A stretch of DNA of 64,000 nucleotides. It comes from Marsupella aquatica. Its lineage: Eukaryota > Marchantiophyta. Shown piece by piece: positions 10,877 through 21,100 of this stretch (positions within the stretch are counted from its first letter, which is position 1; every line of letters begins with the position of its first letter). The notes under the pieces are model-generated. The model was not told the DNA's origin. It did no database searches and saw only the letters and a list, made by a program, of their open reading frames with translations. Position numbers and translations under genes: made by a program. Location: the NCBI GenBank assembly GCA_973895155.1, contig OZ316894.1:24304001-24368000 (forward strand). The letters run 5' to 3'.

Positions 10877-11125
10877 TAGAGGAAGGACTAAGAAATGAGT
10901 CCGGAACAATTACAAATGGACATTGCCATTTGTATTCTTGTTTCAACGTTGACAATGGAATTTTGCAAACTACGTGGTGAACTGTGAGGTAACTTCAGTT
11001 GACTGTGTGGTGAACTTTGATGTAAAAAAATATTAGAATGTGGTAAATATTTCAAAACCTTCATTTTATGATAGAAACAGCAAACAAATTTCAATGGAAT
11101 TCGAGGAGCGATACCGGTATCGGAA

Positions 11126-12758
11126 TAGTTTTGTTTTCTTGATCTGTTTTCCTTGTAACCAAAAGTTCTATTTTCAAAATCTAACAAAAATGGAAATATT
11201 TCTGGGTTCTATTGTCGCAATGAAAATGTTTGAAGTTAGTGAGGATATTGAAATTCACAATTTGGGATGAAGCCATCATTCCTCGCGAAGTTGGGAACGA
11301 TATGAATTAGTCGGTTTTGCAAAAATCATTGATTTTGCGAGAAATGTGTCGCGCACATTGTGAAAATCGGCAAAAATCGATCGAAATTGAAAACACCCTT
11401 CTCCATTAGGCGTCACACTTCTCGTTTGGTCCGTCACCATGTTCCTACTTGTTCAACACAACATGACTACCAGCTTCCCTTCCTAATCAGACTTCTCTCT
11501 TCTCAAAGCTAGCTTAATTTGCCCTTCTCCATTTGGTGAATAGCTCGGGGAATAGTTGCGTCAAGGTCATAAGGCTATTAACCTCTAATTCAAAACTAGC
11601 CAAAGTCAGATTTCAGTGAAATCTCTAGAATTTCCAATTATTTGAAAGTACATTGATAAATCTTCTACAAATTAACAGGGCTCAACTACTAGAAAGGTTA
11701 GGGTTCGTTGTTGAGAAAAGCAATCTTCTCAATTGAACTTGAGAAACTAAGGAGTTTTCTCAACTCAAAGTGCCCATGGCACTTTAGTGGTCGAATATAG
11801 TGCCATCCAATGCCCAAAATCAACTAACTAAAAAAAAACTGAGCCTTGGGTTTATTAATGTTCTAAAATTAGCTAAAATATCTCATATATCTTCAGTGTT
11901 TAATGCCTGCTAGCAGAGCATTATGAACCATATTAGCCTCTCAAAACTCAAGCTAAAAGCACTCATTTTTTTTGGTCATTATGAAGACTATTGCAAAATC
12001 ACATTTGGATGAGGTAATTTATCTTATATTTTCATTAAAATTTGTAAAACTATCTCAGCATAATAAAGTGTGTTACTAGATCATTTTGGACCATAATAGA
12101 CTCCCATAACTTGAGCTAAAGCTAATATCACATATATTATGTTTACTCAAACAAGGCCTAAAAAATGTAACTAGGGGGTCCACTAACTAATTCTCCTTTT
12201 TTAAAAATCCTGTTGGAGGGGAAAAAGGGTGGGGAGAGGGAGATATTGAGGGATGGAAGGAGAGACTGAGAGAAAAAGGAGCTTCAGGACTGTGCGGGGA
12301 GAGGAAAAAGGAAAGAAGAAGAAGGAAAAAGGATAAAGGTCCACCATCCATATTATAAGGATGGAGTATGCTTGGGCTGGGCCATTTCTTTGCCTTGCTT
12401 ACATTCCCTCCCCTCACTTGGATTCCTTTACCTTGTCAATTTTTCCTTTTATGTGGGGTTTCACAACTTTATTCTATAAATTAAAAAAGAAAAAACATGC
12501 ACAAAAATATAGTCTTGTAAATAGTATATATTAGGAAGTTACTCTGCCAGCCACAATTTGTAAACCCGAGCTCTATGTATATACACATATATAGCCATTA
12601 GAACACGGGAAACATGTCTCACACCAATCAGAAATTGCTCGTTGATTGAATCAATTGCCAACGTCCACAATTCACTAAACTAGGTACTGGGAGTCTCACA
12701 TCAGAAATTGGGCTTCGGAAAAGTGGCGCAGTAATTTCCTGGCCATTGACGCATCTAC
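11126..12758. other. Noncoding AT-rich interval
   Basis: No gene is supported. The sequence holds A/T-rich stretches and a purine-rich tract at about 12215-12345 on the plus strand, whose pyrimidine-rich complement is open but low-complexity. A direct low-complexity block near 11.3-11.4 kb follows the last palindrome and may contain the right end of the composite element. Confidence 0.5.
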
Positions 12759-13766
12759 TCACAAATCTATCAGAAATATCTGAGTAGACCCATTTTCGAA
12801 TCTCCCTAAAGAACATTGTACAGTCTCCAACACAATATCTTTCTCTTCAGTACCGAACTTGAGTGTTTGGAGAAGACAAGCTCCCTCGGACGTCCCGTGG
12901 GTCTCTCCATTGCGTTTGAAATGGCTCACAGTCAAGAGCTCATTGCCAACCAGTATAGTGTGACCGCCGGATCCGATATCCAGATCATCGGGTATATCAG
13001 AAAACGAACTTCCATCCCATAAACCCACGAATGACTGCAAAGTAGTCCATGAATTTTCAGCAACATTATATCGATCAATGCCATCACGTGTCAGTCGATG
13101 GAAGCATTCGTTTACCACAAACAAGTCGTCGTTAATCAGATTCCCTTTCCCGCCGTCAGCCTCATCCCAAGTGAACCATTTTCCGCCCTCCTTTAGATCA
13201 TATACCAATATTGTAGATTTACAAACATCGACGTTTTTGTCGACATGATCCAAGTCTTCCGAAGCTCGACCACCGTAGATATAGAATTGTTCTCCCAGTG
13301 CTGCAACCTTATGATTCACTCGAGGTTGAGGCATGGCCGGTAAAGTGGACCAGCTATTGACCTTGGGATCATACACCTCACATTCCAAAACAGGTTTGCC
13401 ACAATTATAGCCCCCGAACACATAAAGTTTTCCATGCAGAGCACCAACGCCAAAATGTAGTCTCGGGAATCTCATGTTGCTACACTTTCGCCAGTTGCCC
13501 GCTTCGCTCGCCAGATCGAACGAATAAACTTCTTGGGTGGCAAGGCCCCTGTCATGGTGCTCCAGTCCTCCCAAGATATAAATTGCACGATTGACTGATA
13601 TCATTTGGCAATGTGAACGGATTCCTCTGGCAACAGGGAGCGGAGGCAGGCTGCAAAACTGTTTTTCTTTGTAGAGACCAAGCGCATGGGCAGCTCCGTA
13701 ACGAATATTTCCAGGAATTATGGAATGCACTCCAACAACAATAGCTGGTGAGTGAGAGGTCGACAT
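12759..13766 (-). CDS. Kelch-repeat protein, intronless
   Basis: The 335-residue frame is complete from ATG at 13766. It contains at least three kelch blades: AIYILGG near residues 61-67, KLYVFGG near 113-119 and FYIYGG near 161-166, each followed by the expected Tyr/Asp-Pro and Trp positions (VYDPKVNSW, VYDLKEGGKWF). The C-terminal part, from about 190, keeps blade-like segments such as IDRYNVAENSWTTL. I see no N-terminal F-box, BTB or other partner domain, so this is a kelch-only protein, or the F-box exon lies upstream and was not recognised. Plant kelch proteins commonly act as substrate-binding parts of SCF ubiquitin ligases or as phosphatase or light-signalling partners; which applies here is unknown. 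A 125-bp tandem duplication lies just upstream. Confidence 0.85.
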   Translation of the reverse strand: MSTSHSPAIVVGVHSIIPGNIRYGAAHALGLYKEKQFCSLPPLPVARGIRSHCQMISVNRAIYILGGLEHHDRGLATQEVYSFDLASEAGNWRKCSNMRFPRLHFGVGALHGKLYVFGGYNCGKPVLECEVYDPKVNSWSTLPAMPQPRVNHKVAALGEQFYIYGGRASEDLDHVDKNVDVCKSTILVYDLKEGGKWFTWDEADGGKGNLINDDLFVVNECFHRLTRDGIDRYNVAENSWTTLQSFVGLWDGSSFSDIPDDLDIGSGGHTILVGNELLTVSHFKRNGETHGTSEGACLLQTLKFGTEEKDIVLETVQCSLGRFENGSTQIFLIDL

Positions 13767-13834
13767 CTTCTACACAAATTATAACGAGCTGAAGTTAAAA
13801 AAACAATGATGGAGTATATTCGTCAATATTTGTA

Positions 13835-14085
13835 TACCTCCAATGTATGCACAGTCTTGAACCAAACATGTAGCGACCATCAAGTAGACGATATAATAAG
13901 CGTTCAGTTTGGATCTCCTACTCAGTCTATCTTCCTAGCTAGACATAGCTATCTCCTGATACCTCCAATATAAGCACATTCTTGAACCAAACATGTAGCG
14001 ACCATCAAGTAGAAGATATAAGCCTTACGTTCCTTAAAGTTTATATCTCCTACCCAGCCTATATATCTTCCTAGGTATGCTTTGC
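13835..14085. repeat. 125-bp tandem duplication upstream of the kelch gene
   Basis: Two adjacent diverged copies start at 13835 and 13960. Shared runs include cttgaaccaaacatgtagcg and accatcaagtagaagatata. The pair lies 70-320 bp upstream of the kelch ATG, in its probable promoter or 5' leader. Confidence 0.85.
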
Positions 14086-16767
14086 TTTCCAGGAACAATG
14101 CAGCTGACGGTTCAGTAAGCTCAGTCTGCCGAACAACAGAAATTGGAAAGGTATTTTGGAGATATCATTCATCCGATCGATGGGATAAGAATAAAATGAA
14201 ACCTAAACGGAGGCACTGATGAACAATGTAAAGCCTCTAAAGGGCCAATGAAGTGAGTCCCATCCGAGAAAATAAGGGGGACGACAATTGTGCAAGAAGC
14301 TCAACTCTGTCAACACAGTCTCACAAACATACTCGTAAATTAGATTAGTGACGCTTAAAATTCAGACTTGCGCCGCGCGGACCTGACAGACTAGAATGAT
14401 ATAATGCACTCACTGTGAATTTGGAACCAGAAACAAATGCGGTGTAGAACGGAACAAGACCGAATGTCGACTCACATTCCGTCGAGGATGGAGCAACTGG
14501 CATGCGCACGAAGAGCGAGACCCCAGCGCAGCTAGAAGAGTGCAGGAAAACATGAGCAACACAGTGGGGCCGGGCCCTTAAATATCGTAAACTAGGTAAG
14601 GTGTTTGGTTAGTCAGTCAATCTTCGCAGTACCTAACTAAGGGTGGCGTTACAAGAACTTGGGGGCATTACTTCCTGTTTTTCTCTGTGTGAGATGCCAA
14701 CCTAGCCATTCATATGTGAGAAAAGACCACACTTCACTTTACATGAATTTGGGAACCTAGTCATCTGTTAGTGGAACCTCTTTTGTGATGTGTGAATCTA
14801 GTCATCTGTCAGTGGGTCCCTTTTTTTGTTGATGTGTAAATGTTGTTTTCAAAAACTTAGATCTCCTCTTGAGGTGATCTATATAAAAACATGGAGCAGA
14901 TGGCAGCTTTTTTCAGGGAATTACATTTATTATTTCCAAACTTGACACATCCATTTCTCATTTCCAGACTTGGCACAATTAGGCTCATTTTAACTTTAGT
15001 GCATGGAAATGACCATTTGGATAGAGAGACACCTAACTGCCCCCACTTTCTTGTAAACCCCCTTAAGAACACAAACTAGGGAGAAATGAAGGCATGCATG
15101 CTGGAAACTGGACTAGGTGGACATGATGATCTAGTACAGTATGCTACCCTTAGGCTGATTATTTTGGTGGTACAGAATAGGTCCACCAATCGGCCAAATT
15201 TAGCTTCAAGCGTTGCCTAGCGAGCGTGTTCACGATTCCTATTTTTCATACGACTTAGGGCCACTTTACAAGATGGGCACGACAATTTGAGTGCTTTCTA
15301 CCAGGGCTGTAACAGAGCCCAACTTTTAGTGGTACGGTAGGACTCTAGTCCAATCCAAGGCAGGAATCCTAGGAGGAAGCGGGCTGCCCATTTTCACACC
15401 TCCGGAGGTCCGATAGTCTAGCGCCCGGATGAGAGTCCCAAGCCGGCTGGCCCGAGCTGATCCATACCAGAATGCAGGTTCGGTTATTCCCGCAGCTCAA
15501 CTTGCCGTGCTAGTATTCTAAAGCAAGGAGCGCCCGGGCAGGCTGAAACAACGGTTGCGATTGATTTGATCATGAAAAAAAAGGGACTACATTGCCATGC
15601 CCGTCTTGTAAAGTGGCCCTTATGTACTTCGTCAGACCTTCCCTAAAAAGTAATGCGAACTTAAGCCTTCACAGGGGATATATGTGGCCATCTGCTTATA
15701 TTCTCATATATCAGCCAACCTTTTTTTGCTTGGTAGTCTTCCAGAGCAGTTTATGGAGTAAGATTTTAATTTGGCAACAAGTAGCCTCACGAGTTCTAGT
15801 CAGTCAAGCTAATATACTTGGTTGCTAGCCTAAATACTACGTACTTGGCAATGAAAATTGCTTTGTAGAACATGGCGCCATGTAGAACACTCCGAGGATT
15901 CTGATCATTGATGGTTCCCATCAAATTAACAATCACCATCCGGCTACGATTTTCATTCTAGCTAGGTACAACCATTTGGTCATAGATCACATGGGAACCG
16001 TTTAATTTCGATCCAGATATTTTCTTTCAGCTGTGTGGGAGGTTTAGGGTTTAAGCCAGAAGCAATTCTGCTAGGGGGCCTCAGATTGGACTCCAGTCTT
16101 TCCTCACTCCATGAAAGTGCTTCGCTGGTATGGAAAAGTTCTAGTGGAGGGTTTCTTGGATTGAAAAGTAAAATGTTGTAACGTCTGGGCACAGACAATA
16201 TTCTTATCCGATTTCTGCTAGGAGACGAATATAAAATGTCTACGCGGATGTTTGAAGTCTTAGGCACCGGTAGTCAAAACATCCGTGATAATTATGCTCG
16301 TTTACGACTTCGAAGAGAGCCGCGAAAGAAAGAGCCTTACCCCGGCCTGGCGAAACATTTTTTTTCATTGATCACTTTTCCATCGAATCCTCCGGCAATG
16401 AACATTATGTGAAGATCTAAGTCCCCGACTCTTGATTTATTATCTAGGGGTACCCCAAATGAGAGCTTTTACAAAGCACAATCAGGGCCGAAGCCAACTG
16501 ACAGAAAGGGGACCAATCAGATACGGACTATAGCGCCCAAGCCGAAGAGCCAAGTGGGGAACACTTGGAACAAAACGAGAGGTTATCAAAATATAGAAAG
16601 CAGATGTATATGGTGGACACATGAAAATCTAGCAGAATCAATCGACCGGGTGCAGCTGAACTGGGAGGAAGGCCAAAATCATCGATCCTGTGTCTACTAG
16701 CTAACCTTCTTTGTTACAACATAATCAGCTGATAGATGCTCTTTGGCCACACTTCCGGAATGTACCT
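14086..16767. other. Intergenic region
   Basis: No credible gene. The first 500 bp may include promoter or leader sequence of the kelch gene. The rest holds only short open frames without motifs and an apparent GC-richer patch around 15300-15560 that may be a repeat fragment. Confidence 0.45.
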
Positions 16768-18174
16768 TCATTCGATCTTCAAATCCTTGTTGTATGACAT
16801 ATCTACGGTGTGATAGTAATGCGACTTGATCGCTGCGACATAGCCTGCAACAGCCTTATAATCAACAGCGTACTGTTCACACAAGCGCGCCACAATCGGT
16901 TGCAGCTTCGGGAGATGACAATGGTTCACAGTGGGAAACAAATGATGCACACTCTGATAGTTCAACCCGCCGCTAAAGATAAAGCAGAACCTGCTCCTCA
17001 CCCCAAAGTCCTGAGCGGTGACCACCTGGTGTTTAAACCAATCCTTGTCTTCCGCGTGCGCAGCAGTCGGAGTAAGGTGGTTCATCTGCGTGTTCATCAT
17101 GAACAAGAACGAGGTAGTAGGATTCGGTAAAATAGAGAAAGCGAGGCACCGTGTCCAGGAGTCAAAAACAAAAAATGGCCAAGTGTGAAGGACTAACAAA
17201 GTGGCAACGCGCCCGAAGGCATGCAGAGCAAGCCTCTTTCTGCTGACCGGCTGCATTGGGACACACTCATTGTACAAATTAGAGATAATCATCCAGGGGT
17301 CTTCAGTCATAGCCCAGTACTCGGCCGCGATAGACCACCAGAAGACTATGAATCCAATGTGCCTTTGCTTCTCGTGGGACGGTGTCCACTTTACGCTCTT
17401 GTGCTCTCTTTTCAACCAGTAGTGGTGTACCAAATCAGGATCCCGGCCAGCAATATTTGGGTAGCTGTGATGTCCAATATTGTGCTGATGGTACCAAGTG
17501 AAGGGGCTAGCGAAATTAGGCAATAAGTAAGGTACGAGAGCATTCACTGTCCAGTTAGGGTGCAGAGAAAAGTGCGTGGCGTCATGGAATGTGTTCACTC
17601 CCGTGACCCAGAGGCATAGCGGGAACAGCAGCAGAGAAACCCATTCACCACGAACAAAACTAATGACTGAATAGGAAAAAATAACGGCCAGGACGGCTAT
17701 TTCCAACCACCGTGACGGTGTTGCTTTCGTTGCTTCAAGAATTGAAATACCTCTCCGTTTGGCTTCACCCTCGAAGTACTCCTTCACTTGGGACCGCAGA
17801 GCTTCCCCGAACTCACTAGTCCAGATGAACTGATGTTCGGGAATTCCATGCTGCTCTTCAAGAGTAAAGTAAGCTTTCGATTGACACTCGCTCAGCTCAT
17901 ACTTTTGCAGAAGAGCGTCAAGAGTCGTGCGAGCAGTGAATGGATGATGACTCTCGAACAGCACCGTCCCATCTCTACTTGCTGCTAATCCCAAAGCCAC
18001 CGGTCCCCCAGGATGCAGCTTCTTGAAATCTGTGAGGTCATACCATTTACTATGGATCTTTGTGACAAGCCTGTCTTTCGGCAACGTATTCTCTAGGCTC
18101 CCCGTTTGCCCAACTGTACTCACATGCCTGTCTTTCGGGACCGCTGCAGCTGTATCCATTGAGGAAAGAATCAC
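16768..18174 (-). CDS. Cytochrome b5-fused front-end fatty-acid desaturase, intronless
   Basis: The single 468-residue exon starts with Met at 18174; a second Met at codon 6 is also possible. The cytochrome b5 part has the haem motif HPGG at residues 54-57 and the second haem His in FESHHPF near 76-77. The three di-iron histidine boxes are HDATH (197-201), HNIGHH (231-236) and QSVHH (407-411), where Gln replaces the first His as in front-end desaturases. Hydrophobic segments lie around 157-195 and 315-360, as in this ER-membrane family. These enzymes insert a double bond between an existing one and the carboxyl end (delta-5, -6, -8 or -4); the regiochemistry cannot be read here. The body, for example GLNYQSVHHLFPTVNHCHLP, looks more like protist, oomycete or fungal enzymes than like the intron-rich plant-type gene at 50.3 kb. 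Gene transfer or retroposition would explain the missing introns. Confidence 0.9.
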   Translation of the reverse strand: MILSSMDTAAAVPKDRHVSTVGQTGSLENTLPKDRLVTKIHSKWYDLTDFKKLHPGGPVALGLAASRDGTVLFESHHPFTARTTLDALLQKYELSECQSKAYFTLEEQHGIPEHQFIWTSEFGEALRSQVKEYFEGEAKRRGISILEATKATPSRWLEIAVLAVIFSYSVISFVRGEWVSLLLFPLCLWVTGVNTFHDATHFSLHPNWTVNALVPYLLPNFASPFTWYHQHNIGHHSYPNIAGRDPDLVHHYWLKREHKSVKWTPSHEKQRHIGFIVFWWSIAAEYWAMTEDPWMIISNLYNECVPMQPVSRKRLALHAFGRVATLLVLHTWPFFVFDSWTRCLAFSILPNPTTSFLFMMNTQMNHLTPTAAHAEDKDWFKHQVVTAQDFGVRSRFCFIFSGGLNYQSVHHLFPTVNHCHLPKLQPIVARLCEQYAVDYKAVAGYVAAIKSHYYHTVDMSYNKDLKIE

Positions 18175-21100
18175 GATTGACCTTAGAAGCTGACTGTCAC
18201 TAACCCACAGATGATTCAGACTAGCGCAGACCTTGTAATGCTTGAGGGTTCAAAGTTACGTTCCGTCCTCTAGTATATTCGATCTCGCCGCCGGTCCGCT
18301 GCGACACACTAGCAGATGGAAGATCCAAGGTATACTAACACGGCGTCATGTCGTGAGACCCAGGCATCCGAATTGGGAGTATTCCAATGCTGTCCTCCGG
18401 CTTCCAATTGACAGACCACGCTACTCTAAAACAACACAGCAGCATAGTTGAGGCAAAACTGCAGACTCTCCTCTAGAGTGAGTCTTCATCGTGCACCTCA
18501 TTCACTCTTATACCAAACACTGAAGGCAACCAGGATGATGATGATCGATGACGTTACATGAGAGTCGATCTCACAGTTTTGCTGTCGAGGTTGAGGGCAG
18601 CCGGATCACATGCCACCCGCCTCAATTACTGTTAGTCACTGACGCTATTTTCAAAATGTTGAGCCACACGCGAAATATTGTGAGTCACTGTAATTATGTA
18701 TAGGTTAAGGCACACTATCAATCACACTAAAATGAGTGGGGATCATAATACAAAGACAACAGGAGGAATGATGTCCGATTTTAAAATATACTAACACGTC
18801 GTGACTATGGATCATGGCCAGCGCCAAAATGATAGACCACTGTGATGGATGAAAAATTTAAACGAAGCCCAAAATTGACACGCAATTATCCTCCGAAAAT
18901 CTTGGGCGAGAATGATTATTTAACATACAGAAACGACTTGATATACGCAATTAGTATATTCCTGATTAAAAAAAGTGTTCGGGACAGAAAATAGCCGGAT
19001 GATAATTGCACATCAAAAAGTAGTTATAAAGTAGCTATACTGTACTAAGTTCATGGCAAGCGCCGACAGATTCGATGAATTTTCTTTATATAAACCCGAT
19101 TGGTCTTTGATATTAATAGTGTTGTTGCTTTTAAGATCCGGCTACTCCCTTGTTGATGTGCAGTCACCACAACCCATGTCCCATACAATAGTCGTCACAC
19201 TAATCACGGTGGAGTGTAGCTTCCTGACCATCATATTAATCGATCTACTGTTTGTTGCAACTGCTCGATCTACCAGTCCCTTTCGGCATGCTCGATCAGT
19301 CCATGCCAACGTACTGCTTCCTTTACTAGAAGTGAGATACTTCGTACACAATGTTTTTAAGATTAGAGCAATTAAAGTATTTCCCTTGATTTCCATGCTC
19401 CGTCTGCTGATTATTAAATGAAATCTGAAATGTGGATGTCTCATTAATCAATTAATCTGAGATATATTCAATGATTGAGATGAACGGTCGGATCCTCTGG
19501 TAGGTCGATGCAGGACGAATGTCACTTCCGGGTCTTAAATTTCCTGCCCGTCTCGATCCTAGTTTTGAGAGCATCGGCGTCCCAATGTCCAACTCTCTCC
19601 CCACAACGACCTTCGGCGGTCACTAATTAACGCCTCGATTGAGTCTGCAAAGACTTGTTTTAGTTTATGGCTTTCAACACCTGTCCAACTATCTGCACAT
19701 ATAAACGGACACCACCCTATGGGCCCGCCTATGGGTAGGGTATCTGGGGAAGGGGTTCAAGGCAAACCCATCCGAAAGGACCGAAACAAATCCAAGGGCA
19801 GGCACGCTTGAAAAACAGGAAGAGAATTGAAGGCAACACCAAACGCAGCGAAGCAGGTGAGCAAGTTGGCACTGTAGGACTTGAGGTAAATGTTGTAAAA
19901 TAAGTGGATAGCTGGGCCATACCAACCCGACAGTGAGCAGAGGACAGATGCGAAGAGCCCGAAACAAGGCCTCACCAAGTCGTATCATATCTCTTCGTGT
20001 TCGCAAAACTGATTTTCAAGGCTTCAGGACTAGAACGAGCAAGAATTAACTAAGGGTATCTTTTACAGGAAGCCCGGGCCTATTGCTTCCCCGATTGCTC
20101 CCTTTAATTCCCTCTAAGATTATGATCTGAAGGTTGGTTTTGCAAGAAGTTGGGGCCCCATTCAGTTTTGTTTTTTAGAGTACTGATTGTACATGGCAGG
20201 TAGTGGGCCTAAGGAAATGCTATGTGAAGTGCTTAATTTGTCTAGAATTTTATATCAACCCCAGAAGTGGTGCAAACATTTCCAAACTCCAGTTCCTTGC
20301 ATTAGACGCCAAGCATTTTCAGACATTGGTTCATTCATTCACAAGATTTGAATTTGTGTAACTTTGTTACAAAAGATTTCTGGGCTTGAATCTATCTTCA
20401 GAACACTCAAGAAGCTAGTCTCGGATTGAAGGTGGCACTCTCACCGTTGATAGTCGTAACTGGTCTGGGTAGCACTATTTGTGTAGCTCAACATTCTACT
20501 TGGTATGCTTCATTTAAAGTTACATTTTAGCTGTCAGTTACATTTTCTTGTTTAGCATGATTTGGAGCATAACATTGGCCCGCAGCAAAATCAACTGAAA
20601 CAATAAAGGGTGACACATTTCAAAGACAACCAGAGACATTGCGGGCATTTGCATCATGAGCCAGATTTGGACAAGTGACAACACGAGCAGAGATTGCAAA
20701 TAGCACAGCAGTGGCAGGGCATGACAATTGGGAATTACTCTGCATCATGTAATTGTAACCCAAAATTGTTTACAACAAAACCCATCCTAATGAGTGACTG
20801 TTATTCTCTGCTGGGCTAATTCGCAGATAAGACAGCTGTAAATGGCAATTAGAATCACGGGTGAAGTACTCATTGATAGTGCGGACATCTACAATACCAT
20901 GGGAGCTGGCACCAAAACAAGGCACTTGGGCACGTAAAATAATAGGACTGCCTTTCCCGAAATCTAGCCGAAGACAATGCTAATCATAAAATCTGGTAAG
21001 TACAGTTGAGTACAGTAGTTGAGAAGCTATGAACAATATGCAAATTACGGCCAATAAATTAATGGGAAAGAAACAGCTCGTCCTGCTCTGCCCCCCAGGT

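Larger units (their letters stand above)
1364..11121. repeat. Dispersed 12-bp palindrome family GATACCNGTATC
   Basis: Perfect or near-perfect copies of a GATACCGGTATC palindrome start at 1364, 1448 (variant), 1858, 1902 (half), 3039, 4137, 4244, 4289, 4328, 4399 (half), 5565, 5639, 6337, 6594, 9384, 9492, 10160, 10217, then every 59 bp from 10274 to 10864, and at 11110. The central base pair varies (CCGG, CCAG, CTGG, CCTG, CCCG, CGCG) while the GATA/TATC arms are kept. Copies lie mostly in presumed promoters, introns and the intergenic gap, with a few inside coding frames. Strict confinement to the same 10 kb as the two element genes, together with conserved arms, suggests a binding site for a dimeric protein; that is inference. 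Confidence 0.85.
1180..11125. mobile_element. Decayed composite element: ParB-methyltransferase gene plus DUF7869-type transposase gene, with private palindromes
   Basis: Two genes converge inside this block: a plus-strand ParB-like/DNA-methyltransferase gene and a minus-strand gene for an RNase-H-fold transposase-like protein. Both are broken by stops and frameshifts. The limits are approximate. They are set by the distribution of the palindrome GATACCNGTATC, whose first copy is at 1364 and last at 1110-1121 bases past 10 kb (11110-11121), and which I did not see elsewhere in the window. No terminal inverted repeats or target-site duplications could be identified by eye, so the termini are unresolved. 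That the two genes form one mobile unit is inferred from their convergent layout, shared decay and shared palindromes. The alternative is two independent insertions in a repeat-rich region. Confidence 0.6.

Noticed and set aside
19053-19421. 122-codon hydrophobic plus-strand frame
   Set aside because: No recognisable family, no splice or promoter support, and composition explained by AT-rich DNA.
19689-20006. Possible Mpv17/PMP22-like exon on the minus strand
   Set aside because: A GP..H.fYn-like stretch drew attention, but the surrounding motif pattern of that family is absent and the frame is not sustained.
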